Below the pieces are notes generated by a model. It had not been told where the DNA came from, searched no databases, and saw only the letters and a program-made list of their open reading frames with translations. This document shows positions 1-8,706 of a stretch of 64,000 bases of DNA, piece after piece. How positions within the stretch are numbered: the stretch's first letter is position 1; every line of letters begins with the position of its first letter. Source of the DNA: an uncultured Saprospiraceae bacterium (GTDB lineage: Bacteria > Bacteroidota > Bacteroidia > Chitinophagales > Saprospiraceae); contig CALDEM010000006.1 of NCBI GenBank assembly GCA_937942435.1, forward strand, positions 1-64,000, given 5' to 3'. A program made the position numbers and the translations under genes.

Positions 1-329
1 TTGATCTCGGGTACAATCAGCGGCTTGTCTTCATGCATCCTCCAAGCCGAACTATTATCAACTACAAAGGTGCCTACTTCAGCAAACTTTGGGGCCCACT
101 CTAACGAGACAGAACCACCGGCTGAAAACAAAGCAATATCCGGCGCCGCTTTCACGCCATCCTCCATCGAAACAACGGTGTAGTCTGTTCCTCTAAAGTT
201 TACCTTTTTACCTACGGATCTTGCTGAAGCAACGGGTATCAACTCACTTACTTCAAATCCTCGTTCATTTAACACTTCGAGCATAACATTGCCTACTAAC
301 CCTGTTACTCCAACTACTGCTACTCTCAT
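1..329 (-). CDS. asd: Aspartate-semialdehyde dehydrogenase, N-terminal part (cut by window edge)
   Basis: The minus-strand reading frame opens with ATG at 329-327 and runs off the left edge, giving about 109 residues. The NADP-binding motif GVTGLVG lies at residues 7-13, FSAGGS at 68-73 and VVDNSSAWRM at 89-98, all typical of aspartate-semialdehyde dehydrogenase. The enzyme reduces aspartyl phosphate to the semialdehyde, the branch point for lysine/diaminopimelate, threonine and methionine. The catalytic cysteine of the family (around residue 130) lies outside the window. The start fits the family N-terminus exactly (MRVAVVG). Identity is secure; completeness cannot be judged. Confidence 0.93.
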   Translation of the reverse strand, partial: MRVAVVGVTGLVGNVMLEVLNERGFEVSELIPVASARSVGKKVNFRGTDYTVVSMEDGVKAAPDIALFSAGGSVSLEWAPKFAEVGTFVVDNSSAWRMHEDKPLIVPEI

Positions 330-486
330 ACAATTAAGTCTGTATTATATAATCGTTTACCTAATCCAAAATGCGTGCCTAAAACTCAATTATATTTCAT
401 CTTATTAAGCAGTAATGAAGCGATCCAAAAATCGGATTTAAAAAAGCTTAAAATTATCCTACTTTGCAAAAGATGAAACCCACCTT

Positions 487-2247
487 ATGAAGAGGCAAAT
501 GTGGTCCATATTTTTGTTAATGACAAGTACATTGGTGACGTATGGGCAAATAGTCGATGACTTTAACTCGCCATCTAGTCAGATAAACGACTTATGGAAG
601 GGGGATAGAGATCAGTTTGTGATCAACGCTCAAGAACAGCTACAACTTGCCGATACTGAAGCTGGCACTTCTACCTTGTACCAAAGCTCAATATGGATGG
701 AAGATATGTCGTGGGAGATATATTTTGAGTTAGATTTTAGTCCCTCTAATAGCAATAGACTTGAGCTCTTTCTCTGGGCTGATGAACCAGAGCTTACATC
801 CTCTGATGCGATACTCTTAAGAATAGGAGAAAATGGAAGCGAAGATGCTCTGCAACTCATACGTCAAAGTGGTACAGATAGAGAAGTTTTATCAACTGGT
901 TCCATGGGATTGGTTGCCGAAGATCCAGTTATCATCAGATTAAAAGCCACAGTAGTAGATGACATGATCAGCGTCTCTGTTGACGAGACTGGGGCGGTCT
1001 GCTTTGCTCCTGAGCTCGAAGCTGATATTAGTCCTTTGGACATTGGGACTGAGTTCTTCTTTGGTTGGAAAGCTCTCTATACCTCGACTCGAAGTGACAA
1101 GTTTATATGGGATGACATCTATGTTGGGACTGAACGTATCGATGTGACCCCCCCTCAGTTAACCAGCCTTTCGGCAAATGGCGCATCTATAAATTTGAAT
1201 TTTTCAGAGGCACTTGAGATCTCTTCCATAGGACAGGATCAGATATCGCTCATGCCAAATGTCGGATATGATGTTGGGTTTTCAAAAGAAACGATAACAC
1301 TCACGTTTCAGCAAGATCTCAATAATCAGACGCTTTATCAGCTCAGTTTAGAAGACATAACAGATTTAACTGGTAATGCCTTAGATACAGCGATCACATT
1401 TAGAGTGCCAGGTCAACCTGTATCACAGTCGCTGCTGATCAATGAAGTATTATTCAATCCAGAAGGATCAGGTTCTGATTATATAGAGATAGTCAACAAT
1501 ACCGATGGTCTCCTTGATCTATCACAGGTTGTCCTGAACAACTCGCAAAATGGCCGCTCAGTTGAACTTGCTGAACTTCCACTTTTAGAAGCAGGAGCAT
1601 TCTTAGTATTGACACCAGATGTTGGCGATGTGATTAACAACTATCCAAACAATGATCCATCAGTCATCATAGAAGTGGCCATACCAAGTCTCAACAACGA
1701 TGATGGCAATGTTACTTTAACTAGAGGAGCGACAATCATTGATTTGTATGACTATGATGAAGATCATCACCAGACATTTATAGATGATGTAGATGGTATC
1801 AGCTTAGAACGGATATCACTGATACGCGAGACCAATAACCCAAGTAACTGGACAAGTGCTTCTGAGGCTGTGGGATTTGGGACTCCAGGCTTAGCCAATA
1901 GTGCTTTGGCTACCTCTATCGTTGATGAAACCAATGTATCGCTTTCATCAAAGGTATTCTCTCCTAATGGAGATGGCGATAAAGACGTAGTCGGAGTTAT
2001 GTATGAGGTAGAAGGATCTGGGTATCTCGTAACTGTAACTATCTATAATGACAGAGGGCAGCTAATCAGACGCTTAACCACTAATGAAGTGATTGGTCAA
2101 ACAGGTAGGATCAACTGGGATGGCATCAACGACGACGGCAACCTAAGTGATATAGGCATATATATCGTACATGTCAGCTTATTCAATGCTGAAGGTGCTC
2201 TCTTTGAGGATAAGCTTAGTGTTGGATTAGGAGACTTTATCAATTAA
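487..2247 (+). CDS. Secreted lamin-tail domain protein with FlgD-like C-terminus
   Basis: A 586-residue protein with a signal peptide (about residues 1-20, ending TYGQ). Visible parts in order are a concanavalin/laminin-like beta-rich N-terminal region (20-210), an SbsA-type Ig-like segment (about 220-310, starting PPQLTSLSANG), a lamin-tail domain (about 315-430, with LLINEVLFNPEGSGSDYIEI), and a C-terminal FlgD/CHU-like repeat (about 485-580, with KVFSPNGDGDKD and INWDGINDDG). Such proteins are exported by Bacteroidota and stay on the surface or in the medium; the C-terminal domain is probably the secretion signal. The substrate or adhesion target is unknown. It converges with the phosphohexomutase gene. 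Confidence 0.8.
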   Translation: MKRQMWSIFLLMTSTLVTYGQIVDDFNSPSSQINDLWKGDRDQFVINAQEQLQLADTEAGTSTLYQSSIWMEDMSWEIYFELDFSPSNSNRLELFLWADEPELTSSDAILLRIGENGSEDALQLIRQSGTDREVLSTGSMGLVAEDPVIIRLKATVVDDMISVSVDETGAVCFAPELEADISPLDIGTEFFFGWKALYTSTRSDKFIWDDIYVGTERIDVTPPQLTSLSANGASINLNFSEALEISSIGQDQISLMPNVGYDVGFSKETITLTFQQDLNNQTLYQLSLEDITDLTGNALDTAITFRVPGQPVSQSLLINEVLFNPEGSGSDYIEIVNNTDGLLDLSQVVLNNSQNGRSVELAELPLLEAGAFLVLTPDVGDVINNYPNNDPSVIIEVAIPSLNNDDGNVTLTRGATIIDLYDYDEDHHQTFIDDVDGISLERISLIRETNNPSNWTSASEAVGFGTPGLANSALATSIVDETNVSLSSKVFSPNGDGDKDVVGVMYEVEGSGYLVTVTIYNDRGQLIRRLTTNEVIGQTGRINWDGINDDGNLSDIGIYIVHVSLFNAEGALFEDKLSVGLGDFIN

Positions 2248-2282
2248 GCCCTTTATGATTTACAGTATTTACGAAAGTGCTA

Positions 2283-3683
2283 TCAGCCTATCTGATTAAG
2301 TGTCTCATGTGTCAGACTTAGCGTATCCTTCACTTGATCCATATCGGGTGCTTGAGCATAGACCCGCAGGACAGGTTCGGTGCCCGAAGGTCTTATCATC
2401 ACCCACTTATCGCCTGGGAGATAGTACTTGTGGCCGTCAGTGTTCTCGTATTTGACGACATCCATATCACCGATCTTTGTGATGTTACCAGCGGCGCAAT
2501 GATCGATAATAGCGTGCTTCTTTGCTTCGGTGAGATGGAGGTCATCACGACTGAAGTCAAATGGGCCAACGATGTCATAAACATCCTGGATCAACTCCTT
2601 TAGAGACTTACCAGTTTTGGCCATGAACTCCATAATCACAAGTCCTATCCAAACGCCATCTCTCTCAGGGATGTGGCCTGCGACAGCCAGACCGCCAGAC
2701 TCTTCTCCTCCCACAAGCACATCTTCTGTCTGCATGATCTCAGCGATATACTTAAAGCCAATCTTAGTCACTTGGATATCCAATCCATAGTGCGCTGCTA
2801 GCTTCTCCATCTTATCCGTTACCGAAAATGTCACGATCACTTTCCCATCCATGCCCTTGTACTGACGCATGTACATGAGTAGCAACAAAAGGATATGGTG
2901 AGAATCTACAAACCGGCCATCTTCATCAAAAAGACCAATCCTATCGGCATCACCATCATTGGCCAATCCAATATTATACTCTGGATCATGCGCTAAGAAG
3001 TCAGCTATCTCAGGCAGGTTACGCAAGATAGGCTCTGGTGCTCGACCCATAAAGGATGGATTATAATCGCAATGAAACAACTTAGCATTGTCAAATAACT
3101 TTCTGATCACATTCTGCCCTGCACCATACATAGCATCAAATGCTAGCTTAACATTGCTTCTTATGGCGTCTAAGTCAAAGTTAGCTGCTACATGATCCAT
3201 GTAGAGCTGTTCGAGGTCCATATGCTTCACTAGGCCTTCTTCTTGGAGAACACCAAGAGTCTTCACTGACCCAAGAGGATTGTCTGGTATGATGGATTCG
3301 ACTTCAGCTATCTCTGTCGGCACAGATGGTCCTCCATAGGCGGACTTTAGCTTGAAGCCGTTATAACTCGGCGGATTGTGACTTGCAGTAATCACAATGC
3401 CCATATCAGCATTGTTTTTGACAACTCCAAGAGAAACCATCGGTGTGCTTACAAAAGAGTCTGACAATATCACCTCTATGCCAAGATGACCTAACACCTC
3501 AGCTGTAACTTCACTGAACATCTTACCTCCAAAGCGACAATCGTAACCGATAACGGCCTTCTTCATCCCTTTGGTAATCATCCATCTACCTGTAGCTTCC
3601 GATACGCGCTTGAGATTATCAACTGTATAGTCCTTAGCGATAATCGCCCTCCAACCATCAGTCCCAAACTTAATTTTGTACAT
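2283..3683 (-). CDS. Phosphoglucomutase/phosphomannomutase family protein
   Basis: A 466-residue alpha-D-phosphohexomutase. It has the phosphoserine loop TASHNPPSYNG (Ser101), the metal loop DGDADR (Asp242, Asp244, Asp246) and the phosphate-binding motif RPSGTEP near residue 435, so all four domains are present. It interconverts sugar 1- and 6-phosphates in the cytoplasm; the sequence alone does not separate phosphoglucomutase from phosphomannomutase or phosphoglucosamine mutase, although the SHNP loop and length resemble the phosphoglucomutase/phosphomannomutase group. It is monocistronic, divergent from pcm and convergent with the lamin-tail gene. Confidence 0.9.
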   Translation of the reverse strand: MYKIKFGTDGWRAIIAKDYTVDNLKRVSEATGRWMITKGMKKAVIGYDCRFGGKMFSEVTAEVLGHLGIEVILSDSFVSTPMVSLGVVKNNADMGIVITASHNPPSYNGFKLKSAYGGPSVPTEIAEVESIIPDNPLGSVKTLGVLQEEGLVKHMDLEQLYMDHVAANFDLDAIRSNVKLAFDAMYGAGQNVIRKLFDNAKLFHCDYNPSFMGRAPEPILRNLPEIADFLAHDPEYNIGLANDGDADRIGLFDEDGRFVDSHHILLLLLMYMRQYKGMDGKVIVTFSVTDKMEKLAAHYGLDIQVTKIGFKYIAEIMQTEDVLVGGEESGGLAVAGHIPERDGVWIGLVIMEFMAKTGKSLKELIQDVYDIVGPFDFSRDDLHLTEAKKHAIIDHCAAGNITKIGDMDVVKYENTDGHKYYLPGDKWVMIRPSGTEPVLRVYAQAPDMDQVKDTLSLTHETLNQIG

Positions 3684-3744
3684 ATTACAATTATCTTTAA
3701 TATATTAGCAGTTCATTTACAACTACTTCAGTCTATACTCACTA

Positions 3745-4428
3745 ATGAACTACAAACTCACCACTACTCCTTCTCCCATCTTAACAGATACATATCGTCA
3801 TAGAGGACTTCGCCAGAAGCTCGTAAGCATACTACGAAGAAAGGGAATTAGGGACGAAAAAGTACTACAAGCTATATCTATTATTCCAAGACACTTTATG
3901 CTTGATAAGGCATTTTCTGATTGGGCATATAAAGACATGGCTTTTCCGATTGATGCTGATCAAACCATCTCGATGCCTTATACGGTTGCACTACAATCTC
4001 AGCTTCTGAAAATACAAAAAGGCGACAAGGTATTAGAGGTTGGAACAGGTTCTGGATATCAAGCATCGGTGCTTTATACGATGGGTGCAAAAGTTTATTC
4101 CATAGAACGTCAAAGAAAACTATTCGTAAAGACAAGTGAGCTACTTATACGCATGTCTATGCAAGGTATCAGAACCTTATATGGAGATGGATACGAAGGT
4201 GCTCCAAGGTTTGCTCCATTTGATAAGATCGTTGTTACAGCTGGGGCATCTATCTTCCCGGATAAGCTGCTAGCTCAACTAAAGATCGGAGGCATCATGG
4301 TAATACCTGTCGATAGCGGGCGAGGTCAAGAGATGATCAGGTATATCAAAACAGCAGAAGGCTCTTGTCGCAAAGAAAATCACGGTCCTTGTGCGTTTGT
4401 TCCGATGTTAGGTGGTACAGCTCGATAG
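3745..4428 (+). CDS. pcm: Protein-L-isoaspartate O-methyltransferase
   Basis: A 227-residue SAM-dependent methyltransferase. The SAM-binding motif I is LEVGTGSGYQ (97-106), and the PCMT-specific stretch IPRHFMLDKAFSDWAYKDMAFPI (split over 48-70) with QTISMPYTVA (73-82) is the usual substrate region. It methylates isoaspartyl residues that form in ageing proteins and so starts their repair; it acts in the cytoplasm. The ATG lies 61 bp from the start of the divergent phosphohexomutase gene, so the two may share a control region. A short A/T-rich hairpin follows at 4477-4495. Confidence 0.92.
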   Translation: MNYKLTTTPSPILTDTYRHRGLRQKLVSILRRKGIRDEKVLQAISIIPRHFMLDKAFSDWAYKDMAFPIDADQTISMPYTVALQSQLLKIQKGDKVLEVGTGSGYQASVLYTMGAKVYSIERQRKLFVKTSELLIRMSMQGIRTLYGDGYEGAPRFAPFDKIVVTAGASIFPDKLLAQLKIGGIMVIPVDSGRGQEMIRYIKTAEGSCRKENHGPCAFVPMLGGTAR

Positions 4429-4476
4429 AATTGTCTTATCGATGTGATAAATTTATTGACTAATTCTGGTGATATA

Positions 4477-4495
4477 AAAAGTCAATATGACTTTT
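4477..4495 (+). terminator. Possible weak terminator after pcm
   Basis: The perfect inverted repeat AAAAGTCA-ATA-TGACTTTT forms an 8-bp stem with a 3-nt loop, and the right arm itself ends in four T. The stem is A/T-rich, so termination would be weak. It lies 49 bp after the pcm stop codon. Confidence 0.35.
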
Positions 4496-4790
4496 CCTTT
4501 ACACACTATTATAAATTGTGATCGTCATATTCAGATCAGATATCAAAGTCATCTTTTACCCTCTACATACAATTGGAGCAAAATGTTGAATATGAATTTT
4601 GTTACGCTTTTATGTTATAACTTCGTTCTATGAATCTGTCTTTCAGACATATACTTATTGCTACGAGAAGTAGGCGACTCAGGGCCGACAGGTCCTAATA
4701 TTATCTTTCAGAAGGGATAGCTTTCGCTGTCCTTATATCATACATTTTATTATTTCTAACTAACCATTCAGACTACATCTGACTGTTTTT
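4496..4790 (+). promoter_or_regulatory. Gene-free leader region of the arginine operon
   Basis: No gene is visible between the pcm terminator hairpin and the GNAT start. The stretch holds three local inverted repeats: TGTCT-TTC-AGACA (4637-4649), AGGGCC-GACA-GGTCCT (4681-4696, one G-T pair) and a 9-bp stem with loop TTTC at 4712-4734 (two G-T pairs). TCTTTCAG occurs twice (4639-4646, 4704-4711). The density of hairpins just ahead of a biosynthetic operon suggests a transcribed, structured leader, but no T-run follows the last hairpin, so simple attenuation is not shown. No known riboswitch class was recognised. Confidence 0.4.
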
Positions 4791-5387
4791 ATGTCACAAG
4801 AGATCTTAATTAGACTTGCACAAGAAGACGACTGCACACACGCGGAGACTATCTCCGCATGGTATATCCGTTCTTCTCAAGAACGAGGCACGGGTATCGC
4901 TACCAGAACGCCAGAATACCTGAAGAAAAAGATAAAAAGCAAAAATGCAGTGATTGCATTCGTGGGCTCAGAGCTGGCAGGTTTTTGCTACATAGAGGTT
5001 TTCAGTTCTGGCGAGTATGTATCCAATAGCGGGCTCATTGTAACCAATGGATTTCGCAGAATGGGCCTCGCTAAAAAAATCAAAGAAGCTGCTTTCAACT
5101 TAGCAAGAGATTCTAATCCTTCTGCTAAAGTTTTTGGGATCACAACAAGTGATATCGTTATGGATATCAATAGCAACCTTGGCTATAGACCAGTATCGTT
5201 TGGTCAACTAACACAAGATGAAGAGTTTTGGAAAGGTTGCAGCAGTTGCAAAAACTACGATATCCTTACAAGAAATGAAAAGAAAATGTGCTTATGTACT
5301 GCAATGCTCGCACCATCAAAAAAAGAAAAAATGAAATTGGATTTAGAAAATATGATCATTCAAAAGAAATCAGAAGACAATGAGTAA
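4791..5387 (+). CDS. GNAT N-acetyltransferase heading the arginine operon (candidate N-acylglutamate synthase)
   Basis: A 198-residue GNAT-fold acyltransferase. The acyl-CoA pyrophosphate loop is GFRRMGLAKK (87-96). An unusual C-terminal segment carries four cysteines (Cys150, Cys153, Cys167, Cys169; GCSSCKNY...CLC), which could bind a metal or form disulfides. It overlaps argG by 8 bp and is the first gene of the arg operon, so it most likely supplies the acylation step on glutamate (acetyl or succinyl) that opens arginine synthesis. That role is inferred from position and fold; no classical ArgA or ArgJ lies in the window. Confidence 0.75.
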   Translation: MSQEILIRLAQEDDCTHAETISAWYIRSSQERGTGIATRTPEYLKKKIKSKNAVIAFVGSELAGFCYIEVFSSGEYVSNSGLIVTNGFRRMGLAKKIKEAAFNLARDSNPSAKVFGITTSDIVMDINSNLGYRPVSFGQLTQDEEFWKGCSSCKNYDILTRNEKKMCLCTAMLAPSKKEKMKLDLENMIIQKKSEDNE

Positions 5388-6576
5388 GCCGAGTATAGTT
5401 TTAGCTTATAGTGGAGGACTTGACACTTCATATTGCATCCTTTACCTGCAAGAGCAAGGTTATGATGTACACGCCATCAATGTAAACACGGGCGGCTTTA
5501 ATGAAGAAGAAATCGAAGAGCTAGAAAAGAGAGCTTTCTCAATGGGAGCAGTGACTTTTAAAAGCATCAATAACGAACAAGAATATTACGCTAAGTGCTT
5601 AAGGTATCTGTTATATGGCAATGTACTGCGCAACAATACCTACCCTCTTTCAGTCAGTTCAGAAAGAGTATTTCAATCTATAGCTATACTCGACTATTGT
5701 CAAGAGATTGGTGCTACCCATGTTGCTCACGGCAGTACAGGCGCTGGTAATGATCAGATAAGATTTGATGGGGCGTTTGAAAGTCTCGCTAGTCATATCA
5801 CCGTCATCACTCCGATTAGAGATCAGCAGCTCTCTCGTCAAGAAGAGATAGAGTATATCAACAATCATGGTTTTGATTGGAAACAAGAAAAAGCTGACTA
5901 CTCGATCAATCAAGGATTGTGGGGTACAAGCATAGGTGGCAAAGAAACATTGACCAGTAGGCATACGCTACCAGAAGATGCATGGTTACATCACTGTGAA
6001 AGAGAAGAATCAACAGACCTTGAGGTTACATTTAGCAAAGGCCAAGCGATTGAGATGAATGGCGTCCGATATGAGACTCCCGTTCATCTTATAAAAGAGT
6101 TGAATAAAATAGGATCAACATATGCAATTGGCAGAGACATACATGTTGGGGATACGATCATTGGGATCAAAGGACGAGTAGGATTTGAAGCACCCGCTGC
6201 ACTTATGTTAATCAAGGCGCACGAACTTTTAGAAAAACATACGCTGTCTAAGTGGCAGACACATTGGAAAAAACAACTAGCTGACTGGTATGGCATGTTC
6301 ATGCATGAAGGCAAATACTTTGAACCGGTCATGCGAAATATAGAAGGCTTCCTTACCGATTCTCAAGATACCGTAAATGGAAAAGTACATCTCCGATTGC
6401 ATCCTTATCGCTTTGAGTTAGTAGGTATAGAATCAGACAACGATCTTATGAATTCTACTTTTGGCCAATATGGAGAATCTAATCTCGCTTGGACAGGAGA
6501 AGATGCAAAAGGATTTACAAAGATCTTCTCTAATGCGGACAAAATATTCTATCACGTTAATCCGGATAAAATATGA
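5380..6576 (+). CDS. argG: Argininosuccinate synthase
   Basis: A 398-residue enzyme with the ATP pyrophosphatase P-loop AYSGGLDTSYC near residues 9-19 and the HGSTGAGNDQIRF motif near 117-129, both diagnostic of argininosuccinate synthase. It condenses citrulline with aspartate using ATP, in the cytoplasm. The start codon lies inside the end of the GNAT gene (8-bp overlap) and its own end overlaps argC as ATGA, so the genes are translationally coupled. Its position ahead of argC and argD is a common order in Bacteroidota. Confidence 0.95.
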   Translation: MSKPSIVLAYSGGLDTSYCILYLQEQGYDVHAINVNTGGFNEEEIEELEKRAFSMGAVTFKSINNEQEYYAKCLRYLLYGNVLRNNTYPLSVSSERVFQSIAILDYCQEIGATHVAHGSTGAGNDQIRFDGAFESLASHITVITPIRDQQLSRQEEIEYINNHGFDWKQEKADYSINQGLWGTSIGGKETLTSRHTLPEDAWLHHCEREESTDLEVTFSKGQAIEMNGVRYETPVHLIKELNKIGSTYAIGRDIHVGDTIIGIKGRVGFEAPAALMLIKAHELLEKHTLSKWQTHWKKQLADWYGMFMHEGKYFEPVMRNIEGFLTDSQDTVNGKVHLRLHPYRFELVGIESDNDLMNSTFGQYGESNLAWTGEDAKGFTKIFSNADKIFYHVNPDKI

Positions 6577-7544
6577 GCAAGGTAAAAGTTGGTGTTGTTG
6601 GTGGTGCTGGATATGTAGGTGGAGAGATGATCAGACTATTGCTTCATCATGACAACTGTGACCTAAGTTTTGTCTCAAGTAGAAGTCAAGCAGGGAAAGC
6701 CTTATATGAAGTTCATCCAGATCTTACAGGCTGGACAGATCTCTCATTCATTGATTCTTACGCCTCAGATGTAGATGTACTCTTTCTCTGTATGGGTCAT
6801 GGCAAGTCAAAAACATATCTTGAAAAATCAACGATAAATAAAGACTCTCTAATTATAGACCTCAGTCGCGATTATAGATTAAACGAAGATGCCGAAGGAT
6901 TTGTCTATGGATTATGCGAACTTAATAAGACGCCTATAAGAGCATCTAAAAAAATCGCAAACCCAGGTTGCTTTGCTACTTGCATACAATTAGGATTGCT
7001 TCCGCTAGCAGCTCAACAAAAAATAAATAGCGACATCCATATAACTGCGATAACGGGCAGTACTGGCGCTGGACAAAATCCAGTAGCAACTACGCATAAC
7101 TCTTGGAGAAACAATAATATCTCAATTTATAAACCCTTTACTCATCAGCATCTTGGAGAGGTAGCACAGAGTATAAAACAGTTGCAATCTAACCATGATG
7201 CAGACATCAACTTCATCCCGATGCGAGGGAGTTTCACTCGTGGGATATTTGCTAGTATATATCTGGAAAGTGACTTATCCGAAGAAGAAGCTTTTAATAT
7301 GTATGATGAGTATTATAAGGATTCTCCCTTTGTACATGTTTCTAAACATCCGATCTCTGTCAAAGAAGTAGTCAATACCAATAATGGAAAAATCTACATA
7401 AGCAAACATAAGAACAAGTTAAGAGTAGAATCAGTCATCGACAATCTCTTAAAAGGGGCAGCAGGGCAAGCGGTACAAAACATGAATCTGGTTATGGGCT
7501 GGAAAGAAAACACTGGCCTCAAATTAAAAGGCAGTGCCTTTTAA
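6573..7544 (+). CDS. argC: N-acyl-gamma-glutamyl-phosphate reductase
   Basis: A 323-residue protein with the NADP motif GGAGYVGGEM (10-19) and the catalytic cysteine in NPGCFAT (Cys133), plus the conserved TGSTGAGQNP stretch. It reduces N-acylglutamyl phosphate to the semialdehyde, the third step of arginine synthesis. Its ATG overlaps the argG stop (ATGA). The acyl group may be acetyl or succinyl in this phylum; ArgC itself does not decide this. Confidence 0.94.
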   Translation: MSKVKVGVVGGAGYVGGEMIRLLLHHDNCDLSFVSSRSQAGKALYEVHPDLTGWTDLSFIDSYASDVDVLFLCMGHGKSKTYLEKSTINKDSLIIDLSRDYRLNEDAEGFVYGLCELNKTPIRASKKIANPGCFATCIQLGLLPLAAQQKINSDIHITAITGSTGAGQNPVATTHNSWRNNNISIYKPFTHQHLGEVAQSIKQLQSNHDADINFIPMRGSFTRGIFASIYLESDLSEEEAFNMYDEYYKDSPFVHVSKHPISVKEVVNTNNGKIYISKHKNKLRVESVIDNLLKGAAGQAVQNMNLVMGWKENTGLKLKGSAF

Positions 7545-7564
7545 CTAATCAAAAAAATCTAATT

Positions 7565-8704
7565 GTGAATATATACGACGTCTACAGTCTATACGATGTT
7601 ACGCCTGTAAGAGGAAAAGGATCTTACGTTTATGATGAGCAAGGAACAGAATACTTAGACTTTTATGGTGGACATGCTGTGATTAGTATAGGCCATAGTC
7701 ATCCTCATTATATCAATAAGCTCACCGATCAATTAGAACAGATAGCTTTCTACTCCAACTCAGTTAATAATCCATTGCAGATAGCACTAGCTAACAAATT
7801 AGAAACTGTAAGTAAGGTCAAGGGATATGACTTGTTTTTAATCAACAGTGGTGCTGAGGCAAATGACAATGCTTTAAAGCTAGCTTCCTTTTACAATGGA
7901 CGCAAAAGCATACTTGCCCTTACTAATAGTTTTCATGGACGCACATCAGCTGCAATCAATGTAACCCATACAGGCAGAAAACATCAAGCGCCAATCAACC
8001 ATGGAGCTGAGGCGGTTTACTGCGATCATGAAGATTTAGAAGAGATTATAAAAGAAATCAATAGTGGTCAACATGCTTGTATCATCATAGAAGGCATACA
8101 AGGCGTAGGAGGGCTCGATATGATAGATCCAAGCTATCTAAGTGATATTAGAAAGGCATGTGATGATAGTGATACGATTTTAATCATGGATGAAGTGCAG
8201 TGCGGTTATGCCCGCTCTGGCAACTTTTTTTCTTTTCAATCAACAGATGTTAGACCTGACGTCATCACTGTTGCCAAAGGCATGGGAAACGGCTTCCCCG
8301 TAGGCGGAGTGCTCATAGATCCCATCAAGATGCCCGCAGTAAAATCAAGATTAGGAACAACTTATGGTGGTAACCACTTGGCATGCGCAGCCAGCATAGC
8401 TGTACTTGAAGTCATAGAAGAAGAGAAACTTGTCGATAACGCTGAGACACTTGGTGCTCAATTAAAAAGCGAACTTGCCAAATTACCTTATGTCACTAAT
8501 GTCAAAGGTGCTGGCTTGATGATGGGTTTAGAATTAGAGTTTGCAATCAAAGACTTGAGAAAAAATCTGATTTTTAATCATCAACTATTCACTGGTAGTT
8601 CAACAAATCTTAATCTACTCAGGCTCCTTCCTCCACTCAATATCAATACAGGACATGTAGAACAGTTTTTAGAAAAACTCTCTGCTGGTCTAAAACAAAT
8701 ATAG
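7565..8704 (+). CDS. argD: N-acylornithine aminotransferase
   Basis: A 379-residue class III PLP aminotransferase. The PLP lysine is Lys238 (TVAKGMGNG), preceded by MDEVQCGYARSG (208-219) and NSGAEANDNALK (94-105). It converts the N-acylglutamate semialdehyde to N-acylornithine. The start is GTG at 7565; the next residues NIYDVYSLYDVTPVRG match the expected family N-terminus and no better ATG precedes them. It lies 20 bp after argC and 2 bp before argF'. Confidence 0.92.
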   Translation: MNIYDVYSLYDVTPVRGKGSYVYDEQGTEYLDFYGGHAVISIGHSHPHYINKLTDQLEQIAFYSNSVNNPLQIALANKLETVSKVKGYDLFLINSGAEANDNALKLASFYNGRKSILALTNSFHGRTSAAINVTHTGRKHQAPINHGAEAVYCDHEDLEEIIKEINSGQHACIIIEGIQGVGGLDMIDPSYLSDIRKACDDSDTILIMDEVQCGYARSGNFFSFQSTDVRPDVITVAKGMGNGFPVGGVLIDPIKMPAVKSRLGTTYGGNHLACAASIAVLEVIEEEKLVDNAETLGAQLKSELAKLPYVTNVKGAGLMMGLELEFAIKDLRKNLIFNHQLFTGSSTNLNLLRLLPPLNINTGHVEQFLEKLSAGLKQI

Positions 8705-8706
8705 CC

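Noticed and set aside
1-183. A plus-strand frame of 60 codons at the left edge
   Set aside because: It lies opposite the well-supported asd gene and has no coding features of its own.
4496-4790. Known riboswitch or T-box in the arginine leader
   Set aside because: Hairpins are present, but no class-specific core motif was found.
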